Assembly (NCBI RefSeq): GCF_026410545.1
Contig: NZ_JAPMIT010000002.1
Span: 434,001 to 498,000, forward strand
Length of the DNA: 64,000 nucleotides
Direction of reading: 5' to 3'
From: Microbacterium sp. STN6
Lineage (GTDB): Bacteria; Actinomycetota; Actinomycetes; Actinomycetales; Microbacteriaceae
Under the pieces are notes generated by a model. It was not told where the DNA came from. It did no database searches and was given only the letters and a program-made list of their open reading frames with translations. A program made the position numbers and the translations under genes. This document shows, one piece after another, positions 40,727 through 49,860 of the stretch; positions within the stretch are counted from its first letter, which is position 1, and each line of letters starts with the position of its first letter.

Positions 40727-42741
40727 CGTGGCTCCTCCTTCACGTGCAGAATGTGCACGGGTTCGCCGAACGCGTCCAGGCGCACATAGTTGTCGGCGCC
40801 CCACTCCCAGACGGCGCCGGTGACCAGTTCCTCGACCGTGAATCGACTCTCGGGCGCCAGCCCGAGCGCCTCGAGGTCGAGGTGCACGATCGTCTCGCGC
40901 ACCGAATGCGGGTCGACGTTGGCGACAACGATGATGGTATCGGCGGCTCCCGTCTCGCTGACCTCGGCATCGAGATGCTTCGAGTACACGAGAACCGCGT
41001 CGTCGTCGCTGGAATGCAGCACGAGGTTACGCAGTTGGCAGAGCGCCGGGTGCCGGCGACGGATGTGGTTGAGCAGGCCGAGGCCCTGCGCGAGCGAGCG
41101 CCCTTCGCGCTCGGCGGCCGCCCAGTCGCGCGGGCGGTACTCGAACTTCTCGTTGTCGATGTACTCCTCCGCGCCGTCGCGCGCGACCGACTCGAACAGT
41201 TCGAAGCCCGAGTACACGCCCCAGGTCGGCGCGGCGGTGGCGGCGATCGCCGCACGGATCCAGAACGCCGGCGGCCCACCGAACTGCAGGTACTCGGTGA
41301 GGATGTCCGGCGTGTTCACGAACAGGTTGGGCCGCAGGAAGTCTGCGGTCTCGTTCGCCAGCGAGTCGAGGAACTCTTCGAGCTCCTCCTTCGTGTTGCG
41401 CCAGGTGAAGTAGGTGTACGACTGCTGGAACCCGACCTTGGCGAGCGTGTGCAGAATGGCGGGCCGGGTGAACGCCTCGGCCAGGAACACCACGTCGGGG
41501 TGATCCCGGCCCACCGTGTGGATCAGCCACTCCCAGAAGTCGAGCGGCTTGGTGTGCGGGTTGTCGACGCGGAAGATGCGGATGCCGGCGTCGATCCAGT
41601 GCCGCACGATGCGCAGCACCTCGGCGCGGATTCCGGCGGGGTCGTTGTCGAAGTTGACGGGGTAGATGTCCTGGTACTTCTTGGGCGGGTTCTCGGCGTA
41701 GGCGATCGTGCCGTCGGGCAGGGTGGTGAACCACTCGGGATGCTCGGTGACCCAGGGATGGTCGGGGGAGGCCTGCAGGGCGAGATCCAGGGCGACCTCG
41801 AGACCGGCCTGCTTCGCCCGGCCGAGGAAGAGGCGGAAATCCTTCGTGTCGCCGAGGTCAGGGTGGATCGCGTCGTGCCCGCCCTCGGCCGCGCCGATCG
41901 CCCACGGCGAGCCGGGGTCGAGCGGGCCGGCATTCAGCGTGTTGTTGGGGCCCTTGCGGCCGGTGCGCCCGATGGGATGGATGGGCGGCAGGTACACCAC
42001 GTCGAAGCCCATCGCGGCGATCGCGGGCAGGCGCTTCGCCGCGGTGCGGAAGGTGCCGGACGTCCACGAGCCGTCGGCCGAGCGCACCGCACCCTCGGAG
42101 CGCGGGAAGAACTCGTACCAGCTGCCCACTCCGGCTAGCTGGCGTTCCACCCGGATCTCCAGCGGCTTCGAGAGCGAGTCGGGGCCGGCGAGGGGGCGCA
42201 CGCGCGCGATCTGCCCGAGGCGCGGATCGTCGATGAGGGCCAGGCGGGCGGCGGCGTCGCCACCGGCATCCGCCAGCGCAGCCCCGATCTCCGCGAGGGT
42301 GCGGCGTTCGGCGGCCGGGCGCGATCGCTCGCGTGACGCCTTCGCCAGCAGGTCCGAGCCGATCCGGTACATGAGCTCGACGTCGACGCCGGCCGCGACC
42401 TTGATCGCCGCATCGTGCTGCCACGTCGTGAGCAGGTCTGCGTAGGCCCGGATGCGGTACCGCCAGGTGCCGGGCGCGTCGAGGCGCACCGTCGTGCGCC
42501 AGCGGTCGTCCCCGGGCTGCGTGAGGGTGAGCGGATGCCGCGTGACCGCTCCCGTCGGATCGGTGAGCAGAAGCATCACGCCGATGAGGTCGTGCCCCTC
42601 GCGGAAGGCCGTGGCCTCGAACGGGACGACCTCGCCGGCGAACGCCTTCGCGGGCCAGCGGCCGCCGTCGACTGCGGGCGACGGGGCGAGCACGGGGATG
42701 CGCCCGATGCGTGGTTTCCAGTCGTCGTCGTTGCTGCTCAC
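40723..42741 (-). CDS. glgE: Alpha-1,4-glucan:maltose-1-phosphate maltosyltransferase
   Basis: 672 residues, GH13_3. N-terminal domain N carries [19 protein letters not shown]-type sequence. The barrel has [25 protein letters not shown], nucleophile Asp in [16 protein letters not shown], general acid Glu in [10 protein letters not shown] and the GlgE signature [13 protein letters not shown]. It extends glucans with maltose from maltose-1-phosphate. GTG 42741 is supported by a -10 box 7 bases upstream. No TreS-Pep2 or GlgM gene is in the window, so the source of maltose-1-phosphate is not visible here. Confidence 0.97.
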   Translation of the reverse strand: MSSNDDDWKPRIGRIPVLAPSPAVDGGRWPAKAFAGEVVPFEATAFREGHDLIGVMLLLTDPTGAVTRHPLTLTQPGDDRWRTTVRLDAPGTWRYRIRAYADLLTTWQHDAAIKVAAGVDVELMYRIGSDLLAKASRERSRPAAERRTLAEIGAALADAGGDAAARLALIDDPRLGQIARVRPLAGPDSLSKPLEIRVERQLAGVGSWYEFFPRSEGAVRSADGSWTSGTFRTAAKRLPAIAAMGFDVVYLPPIHPIGRTGRKGPNNTLNAGPLDPGSPWAIGAAEGGHDAIHPDLGDTKDFRLFLGRAKQAGLEVALDLALQASPDHPWVTEHPEWFTTLPDGTIAYAENPPKKYQDIYPVNFDNDPAGIRAEVLRIVRHWIDAGIRIFRVDNPHTKPLDFWEWLIHTVGRDHPDVVFLAEAFTRPAILHTLAKVGFQQSYTYFTWRNTKEELEEFLDSLANETADFLRPNLFVNTPDILTEYLQFGGPPAFWIRAAIAATAAPTWGVYSGFELFESVARDGAEEYIDNEKFEYRPRDWAAAEREGRSLAQGLGLLNHIRRRHPALCQLRNLVLHSSDDDAVLVYSKHLDAEVSETGAADTIIVVANVDPHSVRETIVHLDLEALGLAPESRFTVEELVTGAVWEWGADNYVRLDAFGEPVHILHVKEEPR

Positions 42742-42748
42742 ACCCTTG

Positions 42749-42828
42749 ACCGTAATGCCCCGGCGCGCGCTTGGCATCCCGCAGCGGGGCATCCGCGTCG
42801 TGAAGAGCGCCGGGCTTCCGCATAGGCT
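42749..42828. promoter_or_regulatory. Divergent leaderless promoters of glgE and glgP
   Basis: On the minus strand TACGGT (42749-42754) lies 7 bases before the glgE GTG. On the plus strand TAGGCT (42823-42828) lies 6 bases before the glgP GTG, with a weak -35 (GTGAAG) 17 bases upstream. The 93-base region could place synthesis and breakdown of glucan under shared control. No clear operator is seen. Confidence 0.5.
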
Positions 42829-42834
42829 GAGTGT

Positions 42835-45396
42835 GTGAAAGCGATCCGCACATTCACCGTCCGCGCCCCGATGCCCGAGCGCCTCGCCGGCCTCGCCAAG
42901 CTGGCGGGCAACCTGCGCTGGTCCTGGCACGAGCCGACCGCGCGGATCTTCGCGCAGATCTCACCGGAGGTCTGGGAGGGCAGCAGGCAGGACCCTGCAG
43001 CCGTTCTCGCCTCGGCCGACCCGAGCAGGCTCGCCGAGCTGGCCGCAGACGACGACTTCGTCGAGAGGGTCGACGCGCAGGCCGCCGACCTCGACGACTA
43101 CCTGACGAAGCCGCGCTGGTACCAGACGCTCGACACCGAGAGCACGCCGACCTCTATCGCGTACTTCTCGCCGGAGTTCGGCATCGCATCGGCGCTGCCG
43201 CAGTACTCGGGCGGCCTCGGCATCCTCGCCGGCGACCACCTGAAGAGCGCCTCCGATCTGGGGGTGCCGCTCGTGGGCATCGGCCTGTTCTACCGCGCGG
43301 GCTACTTTCGCCAGACCATCTCTGCCGCCGGGTGGCAGGAGGAGAGCTACCCGGCCCTCGATGCCGCCGGGCTCCCGCTCGCGGAGGTTCGCGAGACGGA
43401 CGGCTCGCGACTGCGCGTGGCGCTCGCCCTGCCTGACGGCCGCACGCTGAACGCCCGTATTCTCGAGGCCGCCGTCGGTCGAGTGCCTCTGCTGCTGCTC
43501 GACACCGACATCGAAGACAACGACGCCGACCTGCGCGACGTGACCGACCGGCTGTACGGCGGCCAGGGCGAGCACCGGCTGCGGCAGGAGCTGCTGCTCG
43601 GCGTGGGCGGCGTGCGGGCCCTGGCGGCGTGGTGCCGCATCAGGGGCGCCGAGTGGCCGGAGGTGTTCCACACGAACGAGGGCCACGCCGGGTTCCAGGG
43701 GCTCGAGCGCATCGCCCGGCTCATCGGCGACGGCCACGCGTTCGACGAGGCGCTGCAGCTCGTGCGCGCCAGCACCGTCTTCACGACGCACACGCCGGTG
43801 CCGGCCGGCATCGACCGCTTCGAGCGCTCGCTCGTCGAGACCTACGTCTCCGGCGACATGCTGCCCGGCGTCGGCGCGGCCCAGGTGTTGCCGCTCGGCA
43901 CCGAGGACTACGAGGGCGGCTCGCCCGACGTGTTCAACATGGCGGTCATGGGCCTGAGGCTCGCGCAGCACGCCAACGGCGTCTCCCGGCTGCACGGCGA
44001 GGTCTCGCGCCGCATGTTCGGCGGACTCTGGCCCGGCTTCGACGAGAACGAGGTGCCGATCGACTCGGTCACCAACGGCGTGCATCCGCCCACCTGGACC
44101 GACCCGATGCTGCGCGCGCTCGCCTCAGAGCGCCTCGGCACCAGCGACACGAGCAGCGCGCCGTGGGGCTCCGGCGAGGTCACCGACGCCGAGCTCTGGG
44201 AGGTTCGCGGGCGGATGCGCCGCCAGCTGGTCGGCGACGCCCGCAGGCGCGTTGCGGCCGCGTCGCTCGAGCGCAGCGGCATCGTCCCCGCGTGGGTCGA
44301 CGAACTGCTCGACGAGCGCACGCTCACGATCGGCTTCGCCCGCCGCGTGCCCACCTACAAGCGCCTGACGCTCATGCTGCACGATGAGGAGCGGCTGCGC
44401 GCCATCCTCACCGACCCCGAGCGCCCCGTACAGCTCGTCATCGCAGGCAAGGCCCACCCCGAGGACGAGGAGGGCAAGCGCCTCATCCAGCAGGTCGTGC
44501 GCTTCGCCGCCGACCCTGTGCTGCGCACGCGCATCGTGTTCCTGCCCGACTACGACATCGGCATGGCCAAGAAGCTCTACCCTGGCTGCGACGTGTGGCT
44601 GAACAACCCACTTCGGCCGCTTGAGGCCTGCGGCACCTCTGGCATGAAGGCGGCGCTCAACGGTGTGCTCAACCTCTCGGTGCTCGACGGCTGGTGGAAC
44701 GAGTTCTACGACGGCGAGAACGGCTGGGCGATCCCGTCGGCGGTCGCCGCAGACGCCGAGGAGCGCGACGCGCTCGAGGCAGGCGCCTTGTACGACCTCA
44801 TCGAGCAGCACATCGTGCCCCGGTTCTATCACCGTGACGCCGAATCGGTGCCGGTGCGCTGGGTGCAGGCCATCCGGCACACGCTGGCGACGCTGTCGCC
44901 GGTGCTGAGCGCCGACCGCATGGTGCGTGAGTACCTTGAGCGTCTGTACCGGCCGGCGGCCGTGCTGTCGCGCCGGCTGCGCGAGGACGACGCTCAGCCG
45001 GCCGTCGCTCTGGCGGCCTGGAAGCAGCGGGTGAGCGCGGCATGGCCCGGCGTCGAGGTGCTCGACGTCGAGTCGAGCGGGGCGGATGACGGCAGACTCG
45101 GCGACAAGATCCGTGTGCGGGCCCGGGTGCGTCTCGGCGACCTCGCCGCCGACGACGTGGTGGTGCAGGCGGTGTACGGGATCACGGGTGCCGACGGCCT
45201 TCTGCACGACGCCCACGTGCGCCGGCTTCAGGTCGTGCCGGACAGCGAGTTCCCCCCGGGATCCGGCGAGTTCGCGTTCGAGGGCAGACTGCGGCTGCGT
45301 CATCCCGGAACGTTCGGTTACACCGTGCGCGTGCTGCCGGCAAACGAGCTGCTCGTGAGCCCGGCCGAGATGGGGCTCGTCACGCTTGCGCAGTGA
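42835..45396 (+). CDS. glgP: Alpha-glucan phosphorylase (GlgP, DUF3417-containing type)
   Basis: 853 residues. The N-terminal DUF3417-like region (LAKLAGNLRWSWHEPTARIF) is followed by the GT35 body: YFSPEFGIASALPQYSGGLGILAGDHLKSASD split here into parts, VFHTNEGHAGFQGLER, TTHTPVPAGIDRF and TIGFARRVPTYKRLTL. The PLP-binding block is EACGTSGMKAALNGVLNLSVLDGWW, quoted in pieces, with Lys in GMKA. It releases glucose-1-phosphate from glucan. Its end overlaps the convergent glgX end by 17 bases. Confidence 0.96.
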   Translation: MKAIRTFTVRAPMPERLAGLAKLAGNLRWSWHEPTARIFAQISPEVWEGSRQDPAAVLASADPSRLAELAADDDFVERVDAQAADLDDYLTKPRWYQTLDTESTPTSIAYFSPEFGIASALPQYSGGLGILAGDHLKSASDLGVPLVGIGLFYRAGYFRQTISAAGWQEESYPALDAAGLPLAEVRETDGSRLRVALALPDGRTLNARILEAAVGRVPLLLLDTDIEDNDADLRDVTDRLYGGQGEHRLRQELLLGVGGVRALAAWCRIRGAEWPEVFHTNEGHAGFQGLERIARLIGDGHAFDEALQLVRASTVFTTHTPVPAGIDRFERSLVETYVSGDMLPGVGAAQVLPLGTEDYEGGSPDVFNMAVMGLRLAQHANGVSRLHGEVSRRMFGGLWPGFDENEVPIDSVTNGVHPPTWTDPMLRALASERLGTSDTSSAPWGSGEVTDAELWEVRGRMRRQLVGDARRRVAAASLERSGIVPAWVDELLDERTLTIGFARRVPTYKRLTLMLHDEERLRAILTDPERPVQLVIAGKAHPEDEEGKRLIQQVVRFAADPVLRTRIVFLPDYDIGMAKKLYPGCDVWLNNPLRPLEACGTSGMKAALNGVLNLSVLDGWWNEFYDGENGWAIPSAVAADAEERDALEAGALYDLIEQHIVPRFYHRDAESVPVRWVQAIRHTLATLSPVLSADRMVREYLERLYRPAAVLSRRLREDDAQPAVALAAWKQRVSAAWPGVEVLDVESSGADDGRLGDKIRVRARVRLGDLAADDVVVQAVYGITGADGLLHDAHVRRLQVVPDSEFPPGSGEFAFEGRLRLRHPGTFGYTVRVLPANELLVSPAEMGLVTLAQ

Positions 45397-47440
45397 CGGT
45401 GCGGTAGAGCTGCATCGACGCACCGGCCACCTCGACCGTGGTGCCGGGCGCCAGCTGCGCCCCCTCCTCGAGGTTCGGCTCGTCGTCGGCGCTGTCCCAC
45501 ACGAGCGAGTACGACGCAACGCCCGGCGCCGCCGGCAGCGTCACCGTCACGTCATCCTCGATGCCGTGCACGATGAGCAGCACGCGGTTGAACTCCTCGT
45601 CCTCCGGAGTGCTCGCCACGAGGTACTGCAGCGTGCGGTTCTCGGGCGAATCCCAGTCGGCGGGGTCCATGGTGCCGCCGCCCTGGTCGTACCACGTCAT
45701 CTCGCTCGCGCTCGGAACGCTCTGCCCGGCAACCGCGTACCGCTTCGGTCGCAGCGCCGGGTTCGCCTGACGCAACGCGATGAGGCGCTTCGCGTGCCGC
45801 TGCAGCTGCTGCTGCTCGCGGCTGAGCAGCCAGTTGATCCACGTCAGCTCGCTGTCCTGGCAGTAGGCGTTGTTGTTGCCGCGCTGGGTGCGCCCGAACT
45901 CGTCGCCGGCCGTGATCATGGGCACGCCCGCCGAGAACAGCAGGGTGCCCATCAGGTTGCGCATCGACCGGCGGCGCGCCTCATTCACGACCTCGTCTGA
46001 GGTTCCGCCCTCGACCCCGTGATTGAACGAGCGGTTGTTGTCTGTGCCGTCGCGGTTGCCCTCGCCGTTGCCCAGGTTGTGCTTGTGGTCGAACGCGGTG
46101 AGGTCGGCGAGGGTGAACCCGTCGTGCGCCGTGACGAAGTTGACGGAGGCGAGCGGCCCGCGCTCCGCGGCGAAGGTGCCGGCCGAGCCAGCCAGGCGCG
46201 TCGCGAAGCCGCCGATTCCCGTCGGAGCGTCGCCCGTGTGCCTGGCCTGCGCAATGTCGGTGAGCCAGAAAGCGCGCACCCGGTCGCGGTAGCCGTCGTT
46301 CCATTCCGAGAAGCCCGCGGGGAAGTGCCCAGTCTGCCACCCGCCCAGCCCCACATCCCATGGCTCGGCAATCATCTTGAGGCCCGAGAGCGCCGGGTCG
46401 TGCAGAATGCCCTCAAGCAGCGGATGCTCTGGCGTGAACTCGGCGTTCGCCCCGCGCCCGAGCGTGGTCGCCAGGTCGAAGCGGAACCCGTCCACGTGCA
46501 TCTCGGTGGCCCAGTAGCGCAGTGAGTCGAGCACGAGCCTGACGGGGGCGGGATTCGCGAAGTCGACGGAGTTGCCGCATCCGGTCACATCGATGTATGC
46601 GCCGTCGTCCTGCTGACGGTAGTACGTGGAGTTGTCGATGCCGCGGTAGTTGTACAGCGGGCCGCCTGGACCTTCCTCGGCGGTGTGGTTGTACACCACG
46701 TCGAGAATGACCTCGATGCCCGCCTCATGCAGCAGGCGAACCATGCCCTTGAACTCGCGCAGCACCGCCTCCGGTCCCTCGGCGCGGGCCGCTCGCGATG
46801 CGTACGCGCCGTGCGGGGCGAAGAACGCCAGCGTGTTGTAGCCCCAGTAGTTGGTGAGGCCCTGCTGGGTCAGCCGCTGCTCGGAGACGAACGCCTGAAC
46901 GGGCAGAAGCTCGAGCGCGGTGACGCCGAGTTCGGTGAGGTGAGCGATGGTGGCTTCATGCGCGATCCCGGCATAGCTGCCGCGCAGATGCTCGGGCACA
47001 TCCGGGTTCAGCATGGTCATGCCCTTGACGTGCGCCTCGTAGATCACCGTTCGGTCGAGCGGGGTCGAGGGCCTGCGTGAGTCGCCCCAGTCGAAGCCGT
47101 CCTCCATGACCACCGAGAGCAGGTCGGAGCCGTGACCCGGCACGAGGCCCTTGGTGTACGGGTCGATGAGGAGCGCCTCGGGGCTAAAGGCGTTTCTGGC
47201 GCCCTTCGGACCCGAGGCGCGGATCGCGTAGCGGCGGCCGGGAGTGAGCGAGCGCGAGCGCCCCACCCACACGTCGCCGCCGTCGCGGTGCATCGGCACG
47301 GTCTTCACGAGCCAGTTGGGGTCGGCATCGTCGTAGAGGCAGAGTTCCATCGCGTCGGCGCTCGCCGAATAGACCCGCAGCTCGCCGCCGTTCTGCGTCA
47401 GATGCACGCCGAGGTTACGCAGAGGATCGGCGGCGGGCAT
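45380..47440 (-). CDS. glgX: Glycogen debranching enzyme GlgX
   Basis: 686 residues. The N-terminal CBM48-like domain (LGVHLTQNGGELRVYSASADAMELCLYD in part) precedes the GH13_11 barrel: EAHVKGMTMLNPDVPEHLRG, EVILDVVYNHTAEEG, FRFDLATTLGR with nucleophile Asp, and KMIAEPWDVGLGGWQTG with acid Glu. It removes alpha-1,6 branches left by GlgP. ATG 47440 is chosen over GTG 47464 because TACTCT lies exactly 7 bases before it. Confidence 0.96.
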   Translation of the reverse strand: MPAADPLRNLGVHLTQNGGELRVYSASADAMELCLYDDADPNWLVKTVPMHRDGGDVWVGRSRSLTPGRRYAIRASGPKGARNAFSPEALLIDPYTKGLVPGHGSDLLSVVMEDGFDWGDSRRPSTPLDRTVIYEAHVKGMTMLNPDVPEHLRGSYAGIAHEATIAHLTELGVTALELLPVQAFVSEQRLTQQGLTNYWGYNTLAFFAPHGAYASRAARAEGPEAVLREFKGMVRLLHEAGIEVILDVVYNHTAEEGPGGPLYNYRGIDNSTYYRQQDDGAYIDVTGCGNSVDFANPAPVRLVLDSLRYWATEMHVDGFRFDLATTLGRGANAEFTPEHPLLEGILHDPALSGLKMIAEPWDVGLGGWQTGHFPAGFSEWNDGYRDRVRAFWLTDIAQARHTGDAPTGIGGFATRLAGSAGTFAAERGPLASVNFVTAHDGFTLADLTAFDHKHNLGNGEGNRDGTDNNRSFNHGVEGGTSDEVVNEARRRSMRNLMGTLLFSAGVPMITAGDEFGRTQRGNNNAYCQDSELTWINWLLSREQQQLQRHAKRLIALRQANPALRPKRYAVAGQSVPSASEMTWYDQGGGTMDPADWDSPENRTLQYLVASTPEDEEFNRVLLIVHGIEDDVTVTLPAAPGVASYSLVWDSADDEPNLEEGAQLAPGTTVEVAGASMQLYRTVTAQA

Positions 47441-47447
47441 GCGATCT

Positions 47448-47453
47448 AGAGTA
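47448..47453 (-). promoter_or_regulatory. -10 box TACTCT (leaderless) for glgX
   Basis: On the minus strand TACTCT is followed by 7 bases and ATG 47440. The box lies between glgX and the divergent cysteine desulfurase gene. Confidence 0.55.
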
Positions 47454-47507
47454 ATTGAGTGCACGGGCGGCGCATGACCGCATCGTGTGCCCAGTCAGGG
47501 AGGCATC

Positions 47508-48755
47508 GTGACGGTCTATCTCGACCACGCAGCGACGACACCCATGCTGCCGGAGTCGATCGAGGCGTACGCACGGGCGATGGCGCTGGTCGGCAATCCC
47601 TCCTCGATCCACAGCCAGGGCCAGCAGGCGAGGCGCATGCTCGAGGAGGCGAGGGAGCGCGTGGCGGCCACGCTCGGCTGCGACGCGATCGAGGTGGTAT
47701 TCACGTCGGGCGGCACCGAGTCGATCAACCTGGCCGTCAAGGGGCTCTACTGGGCGCGTAACCGCGCGCAGCCGGGCGTATCGAGACCCCGCATCCTCGC
47801 ACCAGGCGGCGAGCACCACGCCACCCTCGACACCGTGACGTGGCTGGAGCAGTCCGAGGGCGCCGCGGCCGAGTGGCTGCCACTGGACGAGCTGGGGCGC
47901 ATCCGTCTCGATGCGCTTGAAAGCGCCCTGGAGCGCGAGCCTGCCTCGATCGCGCTCCTCACCCTGTTGTGGGCGAACAACGAGGTGGGAACGATTCAGC
48001 CGGTCGAGCGCATCGCGGCGCTCGCCGCCGGGCGCGGGGTGCCGATGCACGTCGACGCGGTGGCGGCGTACGGGCATGTCGGGATCGACGTGCGACAGCT
48101 GCGCGCGGCGAGCGGTCCGGGCGCCGCGGGGCTCGTGGCCCTCAGTGTCTCGGCGCACAAGATCGGAGGGCCCGTGGGCATCGGCGCGCTCGTGCTCAGC
48201 CGGCAGGCGAGCGTTGTGCCGCTGCTGCACGGGGGCGGCCAGCAGCGGCAGGTGCGCAGCGGAACCCAGGACGTCGCCGCCGCGGTCGCGTTCGCGGTGG
48301 CCGCCGAGGCGGCTGAGGCCGCGCGCGAGGCCGAGACGGCGCGGCTGGCCGCCCTGCGGGACCGGCTGGTGGCCGGCGTACTGCGGGCGGTGCCCGAGGC
48401 GCGGCTGAGCGGCGTTGGCGACGGGGGCGCGGATGCGGCATCCGCTCGGTTGGCGATGAACGCCCACTTCACGTTCCCAGGGGCGCAGGGGGATTCGCTG
48501 CTGTTCCTGCTCGACGCGGCCGGGGTGTCGGTGTCGACGGGTTCGGCGTGCCAGGCGGGCGTGCCCGAGCCGTCGCACGTGCTGCTGGCGATGGGCAGGA
48601 GCGAGCGGGATGCGCGCAGCGCCCTGCGCATGACGCTGGGGCGAACGACGACCGATTCCGACGTGGATGCGTTTCTGGCCGCGCTGCCGCAGGCGTACGC
48701 GAGGGCGTCGCGCGCCGGACTCTCGGAGCGCACCACGCGCCTCGGCGCCCGCTGA
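47508..48755 (+). CDS. Cysteine desulfurase (NifS/IscS family, class V aminotransferase)
   Basis: 415 residues. PLP fold: YLDHAATTPMLPESIEAY, FTSGGTESINLAVKG, PGGEHHATLDT, LLWANNEVGTIQPV, the Schiff-base Lys in SVSAHKIGGPVGIGAL and the catalytic Cys in STGSACQAGVPEP. It strips sulfur from cysteine and hands a persulfide to partners. MnmA, which needs such a donor, is encoded 1.2 kb downstream. GTG 47508 has AGGGAGG four bases upstream. A run of Ala/Glu residues (VAAEAAEAAREAETA) is a lineage-specific insertion. Confidence 0.95.
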   Translation: MTVYLDHAATTPMLPESIEAYARAMALVGNPSSIHSQGQQARRMLEEARERVAATLGCDAIEVVFTSGGTESINLAVKGLYWARNRAQPGVSRPRILAPGGEHHATLDTVTWLEQSEGAAAEWLPLDELGRIRLDALESALEREPASIALLTLLWANNEVGTIQPVERIAALAAGRGVPMHVDAVAAYGHVGIDVRQLRAASGPGAAGLVALSVSAHKIGGPVGIGALVLSRQASVVPLLHGGGQQRQVRSGTQDVAAAVAFAVAAEAAEAAREAETARLAALRDRLVAGVLRAVPEARLSGVGDGGADAASARLAMNAHFTFPGAQGDSLLFLLDAAGVSVSTGSACQAGVPEPSHVLLAMGRSERDARSALRMTLGRTTTDSDVDAFLAALPQAYARASRAGLSERTTRLGAR

Positions 48756-48809
48756 CGGGCGAGCGTTTTCGGATCTGGCCCCTCTGGCGGGCCGCTGCCG
48801 GCCCCGTTC

Positions 48810-48908
48810 TGCGCACAACTCCTGCAGTTTGCCCGGCGTACGAGCCCGGCGCTGCGGGACGAGGCGGCCCCCGGCACGCCGCTCCCGGGGCAGCAGGAGT
48901 TGTGCGCA
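48810..48908. repeat. 99-bp inverted-repeat element (16-bp perfect ends)
   Basis: TGCGCACAACTCCTGC (48810-48825) faces its exact complement at 48893-48908. Inside, CGGCGT/ACGCCG and a near match TGCCCGG/CCGGGGCA extend the fold, so the whole element can form a long hairpin. It lies in the gap after the cysteine desulfurase gene and may be a mobile palindromic repeat or a terminator. I recall similar CGCACAACTCCTGC words in Microbacteriaceae. Confidence 0.75.
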
Positions 48909-48928
48909 CGGCTCACCGCCGAATCGGG

Positions 48929-48975
48929 TTGTGGAGCCCGTGCGTCACGTGTAAGGTCTGTCTTACGGGTGTAAG
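48929..48975 (+). promoter_or_regulatory. Promoter and operator-like palindrome of the ArsR-type gene
   Basis: TTGTGG (48929-48934) and TAAGGT (48952-48957) are 17 bases apart. The palindrome GTAAG-GTCTGT-CTTAC (48951-48966) overlaps the -10, and another GTAAG half-site lies at 48971-48975. This predicts autorepression by the encoded winged-helix protein. Confidence 0.6.
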
Positions 48976-48995
48976 GGTGCGAGAGGGGTCGGCCG

Positions 48996-49460
48996 ATGAA
49001 TGCGACGCAGCTGATCGCTCGCCTCAGCGCCATCGCCAGCCCGCACCGCTTTCGCATCATCGCGGCACTTGCGGGCGAGACGCTGCACGTGAGCGAACTC
49101 GCGCGCCGTCTGCAGATGTCGCGTGCGCTTCTCTACATGCACCTGCAGCGGCTCGAAGAGCAGGGGTACGTCAGTGGGCACCTGGAACTCTCCGACGACG
49201 GGAAGGCGCTGAAGTTCTTCGAGGTCGTGCCGTTCGACCTCTCCCTCGACGTTCCCGCGATCGTCGCGGCCGTCGAATCGGAGTCCCAGTTCGAGGCCCA
49301 GCCCGAAGCCGAATCTCGGTCTGACGCCGCATCCCGATCCGCATCCCGGTCTGATCCCGCATCCCGGGCCGCTGTGAGCCACGAACCCGAACCCGAATCC
49401 GAATCCGGTTCGGCCCCTGAATCCCGATCCGCATCACCCACCTCAGAAAGCAGGAATTGA
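48996..49460 (+). CDS. ArsR-like winged-helix regulator with low-complexity tail
   Basis: 154 residues. Residues 1-90 form a winged helix (LSAIASPHRFRIIAALAG, HVSELARRLQMSRALLYMHLQRLEEQGYVSG). No Cys pairs of metal-sensing ArsR proteins are present, so it probably does not sense metals. From about residue 103 the tail is a repeat-like run of Ser, Arg, Pro, Ala and Glu, encoded by short DNA repeats of the CCGCATCCCG type. It is followed one base later by a small membrane protein, so the two form a unit. An operator-like palindrome overlaps its own promoter. Confidence 0.85.
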   Translation: MNATQLIARLSAIASPHRFRIIAALAGETLHVSELARRLQMSRALLYMHLQRLEEQGYVSGHLELSDDGKALKFFEVVPFDLSLDVPAIVAAVESESQFEAQPEAESRSDAASRSASRSDPASRAAVSHEPEPESESGSAPESRSASPTSESRN

Positions 49461-49461
49461 C

Positions 49462-49704
49462 ATGGACTGGTGGAATTCTCTGTATGTGCTCGTTCCCGTC
49501 GTCGCGATAGCGGGCGGCATCACCTACTCGATCATGAAGGCGAAGTACCGCGCGATGGAACGCACCGCGGAGTTGAGCGGCGCATCCGACCTCAAGGCCG
49601 TTGTCGAGCAGAACACCGCCGTGAATCGCCAGCTGCTCGAGAAGCTCGAGGGCCTCGAGGGCCGGCTAGCGAATGTCGAGAAGACGCTCAACGAGATCCC
49701 GTAG
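49462..49704 (+). CDS. Small membrane protein with a cytoplasmic coiled coil
   Basis: 80 residues. One transmembrane helix (about 7-25) is followed by a polar coiled coil (MKAKYRAMERTAELSG, then VVEQNTAVNRQLLEKLEGLEGRLANVEKTL in part). The layout resembles PspB-like phage-shock proteins, but the sequence is not close enough to call it. It is coupled to the ArsR-like gene with only one base between. The role is unknown; membrane-stress sensing is a guess. Confidence 0.8.
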   Translation: MDWWNSLYVLVPVVAIAGGITYSIMKAKYRAMERTAELSGASDLKAVVEQNTAVNRQLLEKLEGLEGRLANVEKTLNEIP

Positions 49705-49714
49705 CGCGTGCTCG

Positions 49715-49777
49715 CCCGCCGAGCGCTCCCGCCGAGCGCTCCCGCCGAACGCTCCCGCCGAGCGCTCTCGCCGAACG
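49715..49777. repeat. 13-bp tandem repeat array
   Basis: Four near-identical copies of CCCGCCGAGCGCT and one partial copy lie head to tail directly after the small membrane protein gene. The last copy merges with the inverted-repeat element at 49771. Confidence 0.8.
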
Positions 49778-49860
49778 AAAACGACGGAGAAAGTGCGCGA
49801 TTGAGTCGATTCCCACGGGGGAATCACGATTTCGCTCGAAATGACCGTCGTTTTCGTTCG
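49771..49860. repeat. 90-bp inverted-repeat element with 16-bp perfect ends
   Basis: CGAACGAAAACGACGG (49771-49786) faces its exact complement at 49845-49860. The interior contains a second hairpin, GATTCCC/GGGAATC, around 49808-49826. Its A-rich arms differ from the GC-rich surroundings, so it looks like an inserted palindromic element. It lies upstream of mnmA. Confidence 0.75.

Noticed and set aside
45380-45396. The 17-base tail-to-tail overlap of glgP and glgX considered as an antisense control device
   Set aside because: Short convergent overlaps are common in compact GC-rich genomes, and no further structure is visible here.
48996-49460. A metal-sensing role (arsenic or cadmium) for the ArsR-like protein
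   Set aside because: The Cys-based metal motifs are absent and no metal-export gene is adjacent; the neighbour is a small membrane protein.
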